A DNA stretch of 64,000 nucleotides from Skermanella stibiiresistens SB22 (GCF_000576635.1 NZ_AVFL01000001.1:496001-560000), one strand, 5' to 3'; counted from the stretch's first letter, positions 21,701 through 31,077 are shown. Notes: generated by a model not told the origin, from the sequence alone. Numbers and translations are program-made.

Positions 21701-22424
21701 GGGCCCATACTTGCTGGAGGTGAGGCCCGGCTCGAAAAATCCGCGATGTCTGGTGAAGACTCCATCGATTGCCGGGCGGGCGTCGATGGGCGGTGAACCG
21801 CCCCGATGTGGCATTATCAAAGAACCACCGGAACTACCTACAATTAGACCCTAATGTTCCACGAAACAATAAGACCTGTCTCATAGGCGCGATGTTCAAT
21901 GTTATATGCGAGACCATCCAGAATGATCGAAACCTGATCGCCAATAGCGACCTTCGTCTCGGAAAAAATTAACAAATATCAATCATGAGGAGGACGGGCG
22001 GCGATAATGTCGATTACGTGCGGTTTTGAAATGATTGATTCGGCTTCTAGGTTATTTGTTTCTTCAATCAGGAAACTTTAAAGATCCCTAGTTTTTTCGT
22101 ATCAACGGCAACGAACGTCAGGTGACTCCACTGGAGCGTTCCTCCGGAGGCCGGCCACGATACACGTCGCTGCGGAACACCGACGCGTCACGCCTGAAAT
22201 GTCGCGGGAATCCGATTTTTCCAAAGCGAAAAGCGCCGACACGCCACAAACCGCATTGGTGAATCCAAGGTTTTCGTAGGTCGGATGCCGCCTCGCTTTA
22301 TCCGACCTACGGATGGACACTCATTTCAAGCACGCCAACAAAACACGGCCAATGGAGCTTCGTTGAAGAACGCCGGACCGGGGCCGCGGTCCGGCGCCAT
22401 CAGAGCCATTCGCCCAGCCACCAA
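21701..22424. other. 724-bp intergenic region, AT-rich in its middle
   Basis: No credible gene is seen here. The part from about 21830 to 22090 is strikingly AT-rich against the rest of the genome and should hold the promoter for the leftward lipoprotein-kinase operon. A REP-like perfect palindrome lies at 22275-22311. Short frames exist on both strands but lack starts, signals and the local codon bias. Confidence 0.55.
22275..22311. repeat. REP-like palindrome
   Basis: A perfect 12-bp inverted repeat (CGTAGGTCGGAT / ATCCGACCTACG) encloses a 13-nt loop. It resembles the widespread proteobacterial intergenic palindromes of the form GTCGGAT...ATCCGAC that are often present in many copies per genome. 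Only one copy is in this window. It lies beyond the 3' end of the leftward lactonase gene and could also act as an mRNA 3' stabiliser. Confidence 0.65.
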
Positions 22425-23300
22425 TCACCCGGCGAAGCGGTACTCCGGCAGGCCCTTGATGCCCAGGTCGTGGATCGCGAAGAGGGCGCCGCGGGGCTGG
22501 GGATCGTCGGGGAAGCGGGGGAGCGGCTGCTTCGACATCGAGGTCACGTAGAGGATGTCGAGGTTGGGGCCGCCGAACATCACGCTGGTGACCTTCTTGA
22601 CCGGCATGTCGATCTCGCGGTCGAGCGAGCCGTCGGGGGCGAAGCGCAGCAGCTTGCCGCCATAGACCAGCGCCGACCAGACATAGCCCTCGGCGTCGAC
22701 CGTGGCGCCGTCCGGGGCGCCGCCGCCCCGGCCCTTGAGCGAGGTGAAGGTGCGGCGGTTGGAGACGGCGCCGGTCTCCTGGTCGTAGTCATAGGCGCGG
22801 ATCTCCTCCGACCACGTGTCGGCGAAGTAGAAGATCTTGCCGTCGGGGCTCCAGCACGGGCCATTGCTGACGATGATGCCGGTGTCCAGCTTGGTGACCT
22901 TGAGGTCGGGGTCGAGCCGGTAGAGGTTGGCGTTCGGCCCCTCCTCCATGGTGTCCATCGAGCCCGCGACGAAGCGGCCCATCCGGTCCACCTTGCCGTC
23001 GTTCAGCCGGTTGTTCGGGCTGTCGGGCTCGGGGTCGTGGATCAGCTCGACGTCACCGGTCTTGAAGTCCAGGAAGTGGAAGCCCCGCTGGAGCGAGACG
23101 ACGGCGCCGCCGCCCTTGCGGAGGCACATCGACCCGATCTTCTGCGGCACGTCCCAGCAGCGCACCTCCCGGCCGTCCTCGGTCGCCCGGAAGACCCGGC
23201 CATCCTTGCTGTCGATCCAGTAAAGGCGCTGCTCGTCCACGTCCCACAACGGACCCTCGCCGAGCGTCGTCTTGACGTCGACCACGACTTCGATTCTCAT
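22425..23300 (-). CDS. SMP-30/gluconolactonase family sugar lactone hydrolase
   Basis: The 291-residue protein is a six-bladed beta-propeller lactonase. The metal-binding Glu15 lies in TTLGEGPLWD, a metal-site Asn in IIVSNGPCWSPDGK and an Asp in APDGATVDAEGYVWSA; NDGKVDRMGRFVAGSMD is the usual substrate-loop blade. The family hydrolyses aldono-lactones to aldonic acids in the cytoplasm. It is the last gene of the seven-gene catabolic operon, 37 bp after the BKACE gene. In the proposed pathway it opens the lactone made by a sugar dehydrogenase. The start is the ATG before RIEVVVDVK, with the purine-rich stretch GGGGGAGGAAATC just upstream. Confidence 0.9.
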   Translation of the reverse strand: MRIEVVVDVKTTLGEGPLWDVDEQRLYWIDSKDGRVFRATEDGREVRCWDVPQKIGSMCLRKGGGAVVSLQRGFHFLDFKTGDVELIHDPEPDSPNNRLNDGKVDRMGRFVAGSMDTMEEGPNANLYRLDPDLKVTKLDTGIIVSNGPCWSPDGKIFYFADTWSEEIRAYDYDQETGAVSNRRTFTSLKGRGGGAPDGATVDAEGYVWSALVYGGKLLRFAPDGSLDREIDMPVKKVTSVMFGGPNLDILYVTSMSKQPLPRFPDDPQPRGALFAIHDLGIKGLPEYRFAG

Positions 23301-23337
23301 GATTTCCTCCCCCTTGATCGATTTTTCGCCGCCGGCC

Positions 23338-24270
23338 TCAGAACGCGACCTGATCGCCGCCCTTGAGCGCCAGCATCTCGCGCGCCTCGGCGGCCGTGGC
23401 GATCTCCAGTCCCAAGCCTTCCAGGATGCCGCGCACCCGCTTGACCTGGATGGCGTTGCTCTCGGCCAGCTTGCCGGGACCGTCCCACAGGCTGTCCTCG
23501 AGCCCGACGCGGACATTGGCGCCCATGGCGGCGGCCATCGCGGCGATCGGCATCTGGTTGCGGCCGGCACCCAGCACGGACCAGCGGTATTCGTCGCCGA
23601 ACAGGCGGTCAGCCGTGCGCTTCATGTGCAGCACGTCCTCGGGATGCGGGCCGATGCCCCCCAGCAGGCCGAACACGGTCTGGACGAACAGCGGACCCTT
23701 TACCAGCCCGCGATCCCGGAAATGGGCCAGGTTATAGAGGTGCGAGACGTCGTAGCACTCGAACTCGAATCTGGTGCCGTTCTCGGAACAGGTCTTCATG
23801 ACGTATTCGATGTCGCTGAAGGTGTTCTTGAACACGAGGTCGCGGCTGTTCTCCAGGTGCTGGCGCTCCCACTCGAAGCGGAACTCCTTGAAGCGGTTCA
23901 GCATCGGGTACAGGCCGAAATTCATCGAGCCCATGTTGAGCGAGGCCACTTCCGGCTGAAGTTCCGCCGCCGGGCGAAGCCGCTCCTGGACCGTCATGTA
24001 GGGGGCACCACCGGTCGTCAGGTTGATGACGCAATCGGTGCGCTGCTTGATCACCTTGAGGAACGGCAGGAACGCCTCGGGCGTCTGATCCGGCTTGCCG
24101 GTCTCCGGGTCGCGGGCGTGCAGGTGGACGATCGCGGCTCCCGCCTCGGCGGCGCCGATCGCGGCATCCGCGATCTCCTCCGGCGTCACCGGCAGGTGGG
24201 GCGACATGGACGGGGTATGGATTGCGCCGGTGACGGCGCAGGTGATGATGACCTTGTTGGCCTTTGCCAT
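23338..24270 (-). CDS. Beta-keto acid cleavage enzyme (BKACE, DUF849)
   Basis: The 310-residue TIM-barrel protein matches the BKACE family, whose founder is 3-keto-5-aminohexanoate cleavage enzyme Kce. The zinc ligands His49 and His51 (VHLHARDPETG) and the Glu258-Asp259 pair (VGLEDSLW) are present, as are the N-terminal IITCAVTGAIHTPS and GGAPYMTVQERL. Family members condense a beta-keto acid with acetyl-CoA to give acetoacetate and a new acyl-CoA. Known substrates include 3-dehydrocarnitine and 2-deoxy-3-ketoribonate. Here it sits with a lactonase, two dehydrogenases and a sugar-type ABC transporter, which points to a deoxy-sugar-acid-like substrate. Start MAKANKV is preferred over a longer frame. 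Confidence 0.92.
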   Translation of the reverse strand: MAKANKVIITCAVTGAIHTPSMSPHLPVTPEEIADAAIGAAEAGAAIVHLHARDPETGKPDQTPEAFLPFLKVIKQRTDCVINLTTGGAPYMTVQERLRPAAELQPEVASLNMGSMNFGLYPMLNRFKEFRFEWERQHLENSRDLVFKNTFSDIEYVMKTCSENGTRFEFECYDVSHLYNLAHFRDRGLVKGPLFVQTVFGLLGGIGPHPEDVLHMKRTADRLFGDEYRWSVLGAGRNQMPIAAMAAAMGANVRVGLEDSLWDGPGKLAESNAIQVKRVRGILEGLGLEIATAAEAREMLALKGGDQVAF

Positions 24271-24304
24271 ATCTGTCGCTTTCTTCTCGGTTTCCAGAAT
24301 GAGC

Positions 24305-25255
24305 CTAATTGCCAAAATCCTGGGCGGCCTTGCGCTTGTGCCGGCTCAGCGCCATCAGGCGCCGGTCGCGCCAGCGCTGGCGGTCGGCCAAGCCTTCCTT
24401 GGGAACGCGCTCGCGGCGCTGGCCCTCGACCGTGTCGAGCACGGAACCGGTCCAGTCGGCGCGGCGCTGCATCGACTTGTACAGCCGCTCGTAGAGGCCG
24501 CCATAGCGGGTGACGTAGTCGCGGACGCCGCCGGGCGCGTTGAGGTCGATCGTCTCGAACGGACCGATGAACGACCAGCGCAGCGCCAGCCCCTCGCGCA
24601 GGCCGACATCGACGTCCTCGACCGAGCAGTAGCCGTCGGCCACCAGCCGGAAAGCCTCCTCCAGCAGGGCGCCCTGGAGTCGGTTCATCACGAAGCCGTC
24701 CAACTCGCGGGTCATCACGATCGGCGATTGGCCGATGGCCCGCATGACCTCCTCGGCCTTCGCCATCGTCTCGGGCGTGGTCCAGGGAGCCGGAACCAGT
24801 TCGACGGCGGGGATCAGGTAGGGCGGATTGATCGGGTGGGCGACCAGGCAGCGGCCGCGTCCAGGCAGCTCCTCGGTGAAGGCGGAGGGGACGATGCCGG
24901 AGGTCGAGCTGGCGCAGACCGCGTCGGGCGGTGCCAGGGCGTCCAGTTCGGCCCAGACCTCCCGCTTGATCCCGACGATCTCGGGCGTGTTCTCCTGGAC
25001 CCAGGAGGTGCCTTCGAGCGCTTCCGCCAGGGTCTTGGTGACACGGACGCGGGCGCCGACCTCGGCGGCCGACTGGCCGTTCAGCAGGTCCTCCGCCGCC
25101 AGATCCTCCAGCAGGGTCAGCAGGATGGCGCGGCTGGCCTCGGCGGCGCCGTCCTCGCGGTCCCACATCGCGACTTGCCAGCCGGCGCGGGAGAAGGTGA
25201 TGGCCCAGGAACGGCCGATCAGGCCGGAGCCCAGGATGGTTGCCCGTTGGTTCAT
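24305..25255 (-). CDS. 3-hydroxyacyl-CoA dehydrogenase family protein (L-carnitine / L-gulonate 3-dehydrogenase type)
   Basis: The 316-residue enzyme starts with a Rossmann motif (ATILGSGLIGRSWAITF) and keeps the catalytic segment CLVAHPINPPYLIPAVELVP near residue 140. Length and motifs fit the carnitine 3-dehydrogenase / L-gulonate 3-dehydrogenase (lambda-crystallin) branch, which oxidises a 3-hydroxy acid to a 3-keto acid with NAD+. That product is exactly what the adjacent BKACE would cleave. The ATG used is 7 nt after GAGGA; another ATG two codons upstream is too close to that site. Ten bp separate it from the SDR gene. Confidence 0.9.
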   Translation of the reverse strand: MNQRATILGSGLIGRSWAITFSRAGWQVAMWDREDGAAEASRAILLTLLEDLAAEDLLNGQSAAEVGARVRVTKTLAEALEGTSWVQENTPEIVGIKREVWAELDALAPPDAVCASSTSGIVPSAFTEELPGRGRCLVAHPINPPYLIPAVELVPAPWTTPETMAKAEEVMRAIGQSPIVMTRELDGFVMNRLQGALLEEAFRLVADGYCSVEDVDVGLREGLALRWSFIGPFETIDLNAPGGVRDYVTRYGGLYERLYKSMQRRADWTGSVLDTVEGQRRERVPKEGLADRQRWRDRRLMALSRHKRKAAQDFGN

Positions 25256-25265
25256 CGTCATGTCC

Positions 25266-26042
25266 TCACAGGTTCTCGACATTGCCGCAGACGCTGAGCG
25301 ACTGGCCGGAGACGTTGCGGCCGGCGGGCGACGCCAGGAAGACGACCATCCCGGCGACATCCTCCGCCGTCACCATGCGGCGCAGAGACACCTTCTGGAG
25401 GTATTCCTGTTCCATCTCGGCATAGGGAACGCCGACCTGCTCGGCGCGGGCGCCGATCACCTTCTCGATTCGGGGACCGGCGACGATGCCGGGCAGGATC
25501 GCGTTGACCGAGATGCCGAACGGCCCAAGCTCCTTGGCGAGGCTCTCGGTCAGGCCGATGACGCCCCACTTGGCGGCTGAATAGGGAGTGCGGAAGGCGT
25601 AGCCGAGCCGGCCCGCGACCGACGACATGTTGACGATGGCCCCGGCGCCCGCCTGCTTCAACAGCGGAACGGCGCGGCGCGCGCACAGGAACTGGCCGGT
25701 CAGGTCGATGTCGATGCAGCGGCGCCAGTCGGCCGGGTCGATGTCCTCGATCGCCGCCGTTGGACCGGCGATGCCGGCGTTGTTGACCAGGATGTCCAGG
25801 CCACCCAGGCTGCCGCGCAGGTCTTGGAACAGGCGGTCGACCGCCGCCTCGTCGGACACGTCGGCGACCGAGGCCGTGACGCCCGGAAGGGTCTCGCGGC
25901 AGCGGGCCAGCGCCGCCTCGTCCACGTCGCAGACATGGACCTTGGCGCCGGCCTCGACCAGGGCCTTGGCGATCGCGAGGCCGATGCCGGAGGCTCCGGC
26001 GGTGACCAGGGCGCGCTGCCCGTTGGCGCGGAAGTCCGTCAT
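25266..26042 (-). CDS. SDR family NAD(P)-dependent oxidoreductase
   Basis: The 258-residue classical short-chain dehydrogenase has the cofactor motif TAGASGIGLAIA (14-25), NNAG at 87-90, and the catalytic Ser140/141, Tyr154 and Lys158 (YSAAK). The Asp after the second strand (HVCDVDEA) suggests NAD+ preference. Related enzymes act as sugar 1-dehydrogenases or as the deoxyribonate 3-dehydrogenase. In this operon it could make the lactone that the SMP-30 enzyme hydrolyses, or share the C3 oxidation with the neighbouring dehydrogenase. It lies 53 bp after the permease gene. Confidence 0.92.
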   Translation of the reverse strand: MTDFRANGQRALVTAGASGIGLAIAKALVEAGAKVHVCDVDEAALARCRETLPGVTASVADVSDEAAVDRLFQDLRGSLGGLDILVNNAGIAGPTAAIEDIDPADWRRCIDIDLTGQFLCARRAVPLLKQAGAGAIVNMSSVAGRLGYAFRTPYSAAKWGVIGLTESLAKELGPFGISVNAILPGIVAGPRIEKVIGARAEQVGVPYAEMEQEYLQKVSLRRMVTAEDVAGMVVFLASPAGRNVSGQSLSVCGNVENL

Positions 26043-26095
26043 GATTGTCTTCTCCCCACTTTGTTCTTCTTCGACTTGGTTTAGGCCGCGAGCGG

Positions 26096-28162
26096 TCAGT
26101 GCGACCGCTCGCGGAGGGCTAGCACGGCGCCCAGCACGACGGCGCCGAAGATGATGTCGCGCACCGACGACGGCAGCGTGGTGCCGGCGAGCAGCGTCGA
26201 CAAGGCCATCAACAGCAGGACACCGCCAAGCATGCCGAGATAATGTCCGCGGCCCCCGGTGATCAAGGCGCCGCCGACCACCACGACCGCGATCGAGGGC
26301 AGCAGGTATTCGTCGCCCATGCCCAGGCTGGCCTGGCCGCTGAAGCAGGCCAGCAGGATGCCGACCAGGGCGGCGCAAAAACCGGACAGGGCATAGACGC
26401 CGATCAGGGTTCCTCCCACGCCGACGCCGCTGAGGCGGGCGACGGTCGGGCTGTTGCCGACGGCGTAGATGCGGCGGCCGAAGGTGGTGCGGCCCAGCAG
26501 GACGACGGCGGCGATCACGAAGACGCCGACCAGCCAGACGGCGGGTGTGACGCCCAACAGATGGCCGGTCATGACCCAGCGCATGGCGGGCGAGGCGAAG
26601 CCATCCGGCGTGCCGCCGCTATAGACCAGGGCGGCGCCTTGCAGGATGCCGTTCATGGCCAGCGTCATGACGATCGGTGGCAGGCCGAACAAGACGATGC
26701 CAACTCCGTTCAGGGCTCCCAGGCCGGTTCCCAGCGCCAGTCCCAGCGGCACCGCCCATAGGACCGCGTCGTCGGCGCCGCGCACCAGTCCGGCCACGAC
26801 GATGCCGACCAGGGTGATCATCCAGGGCACCGACAGGTCCAGGCCACCGGTCAGGATCGCGGCTCCCTGCCCCAAGGCCAGGATGATCAGGAACGACGAC
26901 AGCACGATCAGCGAGTTGAAGTAGCCGGGATTGGTCAGCGTGTTGCCATAGACCAGATGGGTGACACCCAAGACCAGGACGAGGCCGATCCAGGCCGGCA
27001 CCATGAAGCGGAGCGTGTCGCGGTGGCGCGCCAGCCAGCTGGCGGGCACGCCCATGTCCATCTTGCGCGCCTTGGGCAGCAGGGGACGGTTGGGGGTGCC
27101 GGGATGGGCCCGGGCCAGCGTGCCGTTCGATCGGGCGCGCAGCTTCAGCAGGCCCAGGCGGATATAGGTCGCCAGGGGCGAGTGCCGGTTGAGGCTGCCG
27201 GCCAGCACCGCCAGGATGATGATGGTGCCTTCCGCGACCGAGCTGTAATAGGCCGAGACGTTGAGCACCAGCAGGATGTTGACCGCGATCATCAGGGTAT
27301 AGGCGCCGATGATCGAGCCGATGGCGCCGCCGCGTCCGCCGCCCAGTACGGTCCCGCCCAAGGCGACGGCCGCGAAGATCGGCAGCAGCATGGAGCGGCC
27401 GACCAGCGGGTCCGCCGAGCCGGTCTGGGCCGAGATGAAGGCTCCGGCGGCGCCGTAGAACAGGCCGGCGACGACATAGGCGCGGAACTTGACCCAGGCG
27501 GTGGCCAAGCCGGCGGCGCGCGCCGCCTCCTCGTCGCCGCCGACGGCGTAGAGGCCGACGCCGAAGCGCGACGACTTGATCAGGGTCCAGACCAGCGCCG
27601 CGACCGCGATCCAGACGACCGGGGCCGGCAGCACGCCGGGGATCGCGTCGCCGACGAAGAAGCTCATGAATTCCGGCGCGATGGCTCCGCCCGGCTTGTC
27701 CATCAGCAGCAGGGTGATGCCCTGGACGATGAACATGGTGGACAGCGTCACGACGATCGGCTGCATCCGCAGATAGGCAACCAGGAAGCCGTTGACCGCG
27801 CCGACGGCGGCGCCGATGCCGAGCGCCACGAAGCCGAACAGGATCTGCGAGGTGATGTCGGGCCCCATGCCGTTGCCGAGCACGACGTTGACCAGGGCGA
27901 TGACGGCGCCGGCCGACAGGTCGAAGCCGCCGGTCAGCACGACCACGGTCTGGCCCATGGCGGCCAGCGCCAAGGTGGCGCCGCCGCCCGACATGAAGCT
28001 GAATTCGAAATAGCTGAACGGGCCGGGGCTGATCAGATCGACCGTCAGGAACAGGGCGATGAAGACGGCCAGGGCGATCAGGATGCCGCGGTGGCGGGTC
28101 AGCGCCGGGCCGATGCCGCCGCCGCGTCGGGTGGGAGTGTGGTGGAGGGTCTGGGCGCTCAT
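26096..28162 (-). CDS. Fused tandem sugar ABC transporter permease (two RbsC-type domains)
   Basis: One uninterrupted frame of 688 residues holds two complete RbsC/BPD_transp_2 domains. The first (about 20-320) has VVVLTGGFDLSAGAVIALVNVV and AVALGGTVLGGGRGGAIGSI; the second (about 365-685) has AAILTGGLDLSVPWMITLVGIV and VVVVGGALITGGRGHYLG. The linker (about 320-365) is basic and proline-rich. Normally two RbsC copies of about 330 residues form the channel; here both halves are in one chain, allowing asymmetry. It overlaps the ATPase gene by 4 bp (ATGA). The substrate is probably a pentose or deoxy-sugar type compound. Confidence 0.92.
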   Translation of the reverse strand: MSAQTLHHTPTRRGGGIGPALTRHRGILIALAVFIALFLTVDLISPGPFSYFEFSFMSGGGATLALAAMGQTVVVLTGGFDLSAGAVIALVNVVLGNGMGPDITSQILFGFVALGIGAAVGAVNGFLVAYLRMQPIVVTLSTMFIVQGITLLLMDKPGGAIAPEFMSFFVGDAIPGVLPAPVVWIAVAALVWTLIKSSRFGVGLYAVGGDEEAARAAGLATAWVKFRAYVVAGLFYGAAGAFISAQTGSADPLVGRSMLLPIFAAVALGGTVLGGGRGGAIGSIIGAYTLMIAVNILLVLNVSAYYSSVAEGTIIILAVLAGSLNRHSPLATYIRLGLLKLRARSNGTLARAHPGTPNRPLLPKARKMDMGVPASWLARHRDTLRFMVPAWIGLVLVLGVTHLVYGNTLTNPGYFNSLIVLSSFLIILALGQGAAILTGGLDLSVPWMITLVGIVVAGLVRGADDAVLWAVPLGLALGTGLGALNGVGIVLFGLPPIVMTLAMNGILQGAALVYSGGTPDGFASPAMRWVMTGHLLGVTPAVWLVGVFVIAAVVLLGRTTFGRRIYAVGNSPTVARLSGVGVGGTLIGVYALSGFCAALVGILLACFSGQASLGMGDEYLLPSIAVVVVGGALITGGRGHYLGMLGGVLLLMALSTLLAGTTLPSSVRDIIFGAVVLGAVLALRERSH

Positions 28163-29706
28163 GCCGCGACCTCGCGCGCGCGTCCGGTCAAGCCGCCCAG
28201 GGCTCCATGCATGATCCGCTCCTCCTCGATCGCCTCGCCCTCCAACTCGTCCACGAAGCGGCCGCCATACATCACCAGAACGCGGTCGCACAGGTTGACC
28301 AGTTCCGCGATCTCGGTCGAATAGAACAGGACCGAACCGCCGGCTTCGACGAAGCTCCTCATCATCACGTAAAGCTGGTGCTTGGTGCCGACGTCGACGC
28401 CGCGCGTCGGGTCGAACATCAGGAGCGTGCGGCTGCCGGCGACCAGCCACTTGGCGATGGCGATCTTCTGCTGGTTGCCACCGCTGAAGGCGCCGCTGGG
28501 GGTGTGGATCGCGCGGGGGTGGACCTCGACCTGATCCAGCACCTCGGCGACCGCCGCCTTCTCCGCCTTGCCGTCGATGAAGCCGGCGCGGGAGAAGCGG
28601 TCGAGCACCGGCAGCGAGACGTTGAACTTGCCATCCAGCCGCAGGAACAGCCCCTCGGTCTTGCGGTCCTCGGGCACCAGTGAGATGCCGATATTGGCCC
28701 GGATGGCATCCTGCGGCGAGGCCAGCGTGACCGGCCGGCCATCGACCCTGATCTCGCCCGCCGTCAGCGGAATGACGCCGAACAGGGCTTGGAACAGGTC
28801 CTGCTGGCCCATGCCCTGGAGGCCGGCGATGCCCAGGATCTCGCCCGGCATCAGGTCGAACCCGGCGTCGGACAGCTTGCCGTCGGTCGCCAGCCCCTGG
28901 CCGCTCAGGACGGGGACGGCGGCGGGGTCGCGCGGCTTGACCGGCGGCTTGGGTGGGAAGGTCGCGGTCAGCGAACGGCCGATGATCATGCGGATCACCT
29001 CGTCGTCGTTGATCTCGGAGACCTCGCCGGAGCCGACGTCCTTGCCGTTCCGCAGCACGGTCAACCGGTCGCAGAACAGGCGGACCTCGGCCATGCGGTG
29101 CGAGATGAAGATGGTGGTGACGCCGTCCGCCTTCAGCCGCTCGATCAGGCCACCGAGCCAGTCGATGTCGCGGCCGGACAATGCTGAGGTCGGCTCGTCC
29201 AGCAGCAGCACGCGGGGATGGCGGAACACGGCCCGGGCGATCTCGATCTTCTGCCGCTGCGGTAGGTCGAGCGTGCCGACCTCGGCGCGCGGATTGATGC
29301 CGCCCAGGTCCAGCCGTTCCAGGTGCTCGCGGACCAGCGCCTCGCCATGGCGGCGGCGGAGCAGCCCCGCGATGCCGGTGGGCGCGTTGGGCAGCAGCAG
29401 GTTCTCGGCGACGGTCAGGTCGCGCACCAGGCTGATCTCCTGGAACGCGGTCTGGACGCCATGATGATGCGCGTCGGTCGGGCGGTTCAGGTGGACCTCG
29501 TCGCCAAAGATCCGGATCGACCCGGAGTTCGGCCGGATCAGGCCGGACAGCAGCTTGACCGTGGTGGATTTGCCGGCGCCGTTCTCGCCGAGCAGGGCGT
29601 GGGTCTCGCCCGATCGAACGCTGATGGAGGCACCGTCAAGGGCCACGGTCGGGCCGTAGGCCTTGACGATCCTGTCCATCCGCAAAGCCTCGATGGCTGC
29701 GGTCAT
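28159..29706 (-). CDS. Sugar ABC transporter ATP-binding protein (RbsA/MglA type)
   Basis: The 515-residue protein carries two ABC domains in tandem. The first has Walker A GENGAGKST and signature/Walker B LDLPQRQKIEIARAV...LLLDEPTSALS, with the signature reduced to LPQRQ. The second has a degenerate nucleotide-binding start (GLQGMGQQDLFQALFG) as is usual for RbsA, and a proper signature SGGNQQKIAIAKWL. It energises the fused permease. ATG before TAAIEALRMDRI is chosen because the ABC domain starts there. It lies 52 bp after the binding-protein gene. Confidence 0.93.
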   Translation of the reverse strand: MTAAIEALRMDRIVKAYGPTVALDGASISVRSGETHALLGENGAGKSTTVKLLSGLIRPNSGSIRIFGDEVHLNRPTDAHHHGVQTAFQEISLVRDLTVAENLLLPNAPTGIAGLLRRRHGEALVREHLERLDLGGINPRAEVGTLDLPQRQKIEIARAVFRHPRVLLLDEPTSALSGRDIDWLGGLIERLKADGVTTIFISHRMAEVRLFCDRLTVLRNGKDVGSGEVSEINDDEVIRMIIGRSLTATFPPKPPVKPRDPAAVPVLSGQGLATDGKLSDAGFDLMPGEILGIAGLQGMGQQDLFQALFGVIPLTAGEIRVDGRPVTLASPQDAIRANIGISLVPEDRKTEGLFLRLDGKFNVSLPVLDRFSRAGFIDGKAEKAAVAEVLDQVEVHPRAIHTPSGAFSGGNQQKIAIAKWLVAGSRTLLMFDPTRGVDVGTKHQLYVMMRSFVEAGGSVLFYSTEIAELVNLCDRVLVMYGGRFVDELEGEAIEEERIMHGALGGLTGRAREVAA

Positions 29707-29758
29707 CCGTGGGATCTCCGTGCCGGGGGGTTGTGGGCGGGGAGAAGGGTGGGATCGA

Positions 29759-30901
29759 TTATTTCTTGGCTTCGGGCTGGCCGACCAAGGCGGCCTGCAA
29801 GGCCACTTCCGGCGTCTCGGCCGAGAAGATCGACGCGAACCAGCCGGGGTTGCTGACGATGGACGGCTGGAAGACGTTGCAGCCATTCGCCATCTCGGTC
29901 CAGGTGCCCTCGGCGCACAGCTTGGCGGTCTCGCTGGTGACGACGGGCAGCGGCAGCACCGTGTTCCTGGCGATCTCGCCGCCTTCCAGCTTCTTGACCG
30001 CCAGCTTCAGGGCAAGGGCGCCGGAATAGGGCGGCGACGCGTAGGAGATGCGGGGAGCGCCCATCGGCTTGTAGGCGCCGTTGGCGCCCTCGACCGCGGT
30101 TCCGGCGGGCAGCATCTGGACGCGGCCACCGTTGGAGCCCTCGCCGGCGCATGGCTTCAGCTTGTCCTCGGGGATGCCGGCCTCCAGTTGCATCTGGTTG
30201 GCGGTGAAGCAGCCGACCTGCATCCACAACCCGTCGATCCGGTCCCAGCCCTGGGTCGCGAGGATCTTGGACAGTTCGGTGCGGGCGACGGCCTGGCTCC
30301 ACATGCCGGGCGCCTCGGCGACGATCTTCATGTCCGGGTGCTTGGAGAACACGGCCTTGGCCGCCTTGGTGCGCAGCGTGTCGACCGAGGTTCCGGGGAC
30401 GCCGGTGATGGCGATGATGTTGCCCTTGCCATTCATCTTCTCGGCCAGCCATTCGGCCGTGACGCGGCCGGCCTCCTCCTGGTCGATCGAGACGTTGTAG
30501 GCGCAGGGCTCGGAGATCTCGGCGTCATAGGCGATGACGACGACACCCTTGCCGCAGGCGTTCTTGACGACCTGGTTCAGCGCGGTTGGCGAGATCGGAT
30601 AGACGACGATGGCCTCCGCGCCGGCCTGGACCATGGAGTTGATCTGCTGGATCTGCTTCTGCGCGTTGGGGCCGGAGACCTGAACCTGGAGATCGACCTT
30701 GCCGGCCATGTCGGGATGGGCGGCCATGGCCTTGATCATGTTGCTCGCCTCGGCCTGCCAGTCGTTGCCGATGTAGCTCATGCTCAGGAAGATCTTGTGC
30801 TTCTTGTCCTGGGCGGCGGCGTCGCCCGGCGCCGAAACGGCGGCGCCGGTGGCCAGCAGGCCCAGGCACGCCGCGGCGATCGAATTCCTGATACGCGTCA
30901 T
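29759..30901 (-). CDS. Sugar ABC transporter periplasmic binding protein
   Basis: The 380-residue protein has a signal peptide (about 1-30, ending near GDAAAQ) and a type I periplasmic binding fold of the ribose-binding (Peripla_BP_4) family: IFLSMSYIGNDWQAEASNMIKA, the hinge segment AGAEAIVVYPISPTALNQVV, and VVVIAYDAEISEPCAYNVSIDQEEAG. It is longer than RbsB and has extra Cys residues, possibly paired. It heads the seven-gene operon; the divergent GntR gene starts 176 bp away across a region with a dyad. The sugar bound cannot be read from the sequence, but the enzymes downstream suggest a deoxy-sugar or its lactone or acid. Confidence 0.92.
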   Translation of the reverse strand: MTRIRNSIAAACLGLLATGAAVSAPGDAAAQDKKHKIFLSMSYIGNDWQAEASNMIKAMAAHPDMAGKVDLQVQVSGPNAQKQIQQINSMVQAGAEAIVVYPISPTALNQVVKNACGKGVVVIAYDAEISEPCAYNVSIDQEEAGRVTAEWLAEKMNGKGNIIAITGVPGTSVDTLRTKAAKAVFSKHPDMKIVAEAPGMWSQAVARTELSKILATQGWDRIDGLWMQVGCFTANQMQLEAGIPEDKLKPCAGEGSNGGRVQMLPAGTAVEGANGAYKPMGAPRISYASPPYSGALALKLAVKKLEGGEIARNTVLPLPVVTSETAKLCAEGTWTEMANGCNVFQPSIVSNPGWFASIFSAETPEVALQAALVGQPEAKK

Positions 30902-30952
30902 TGTCGTTTTCTCCCTATCGACGGCTGGTTCGGTTGTTGACCGTTTTGTTCT

Positions 30953-30969
30953 TTTGATCATAAATCAAA
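30953..30969. promoter_or_regulatory. Candidate GntR operator (TTTGAT-N5-ATCAAA)
   Basis: An inverted repeat with 6-bp arms and a 5-bp spacer lies in the divergent region between the binding-protein gene and the GntR gene, followed by further GATC-rich sequence (AAAGATCACGGATCAAC). Its size and position suit an FCD-type GntR regulator controlling both directions. Confidence 0.45.
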
Positions 30970-31077
30970 GATCACGGATCAACGCAAGCCCCTTTCAACC
31001 GCCTCCCCCGAACAGCTATGGTGATCAGGCTTTGGGGGAGGCGGCTCCCGCGGGCTTCAGGAGACGAAAGCGAAGAC

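Noticed and set aside
22102-22320. A 72-codon minus-strand frame in the large intergenic gap
   Set aside because: It starts inside the REP-like palindrome, has no ribosome site and no protein-like composition.
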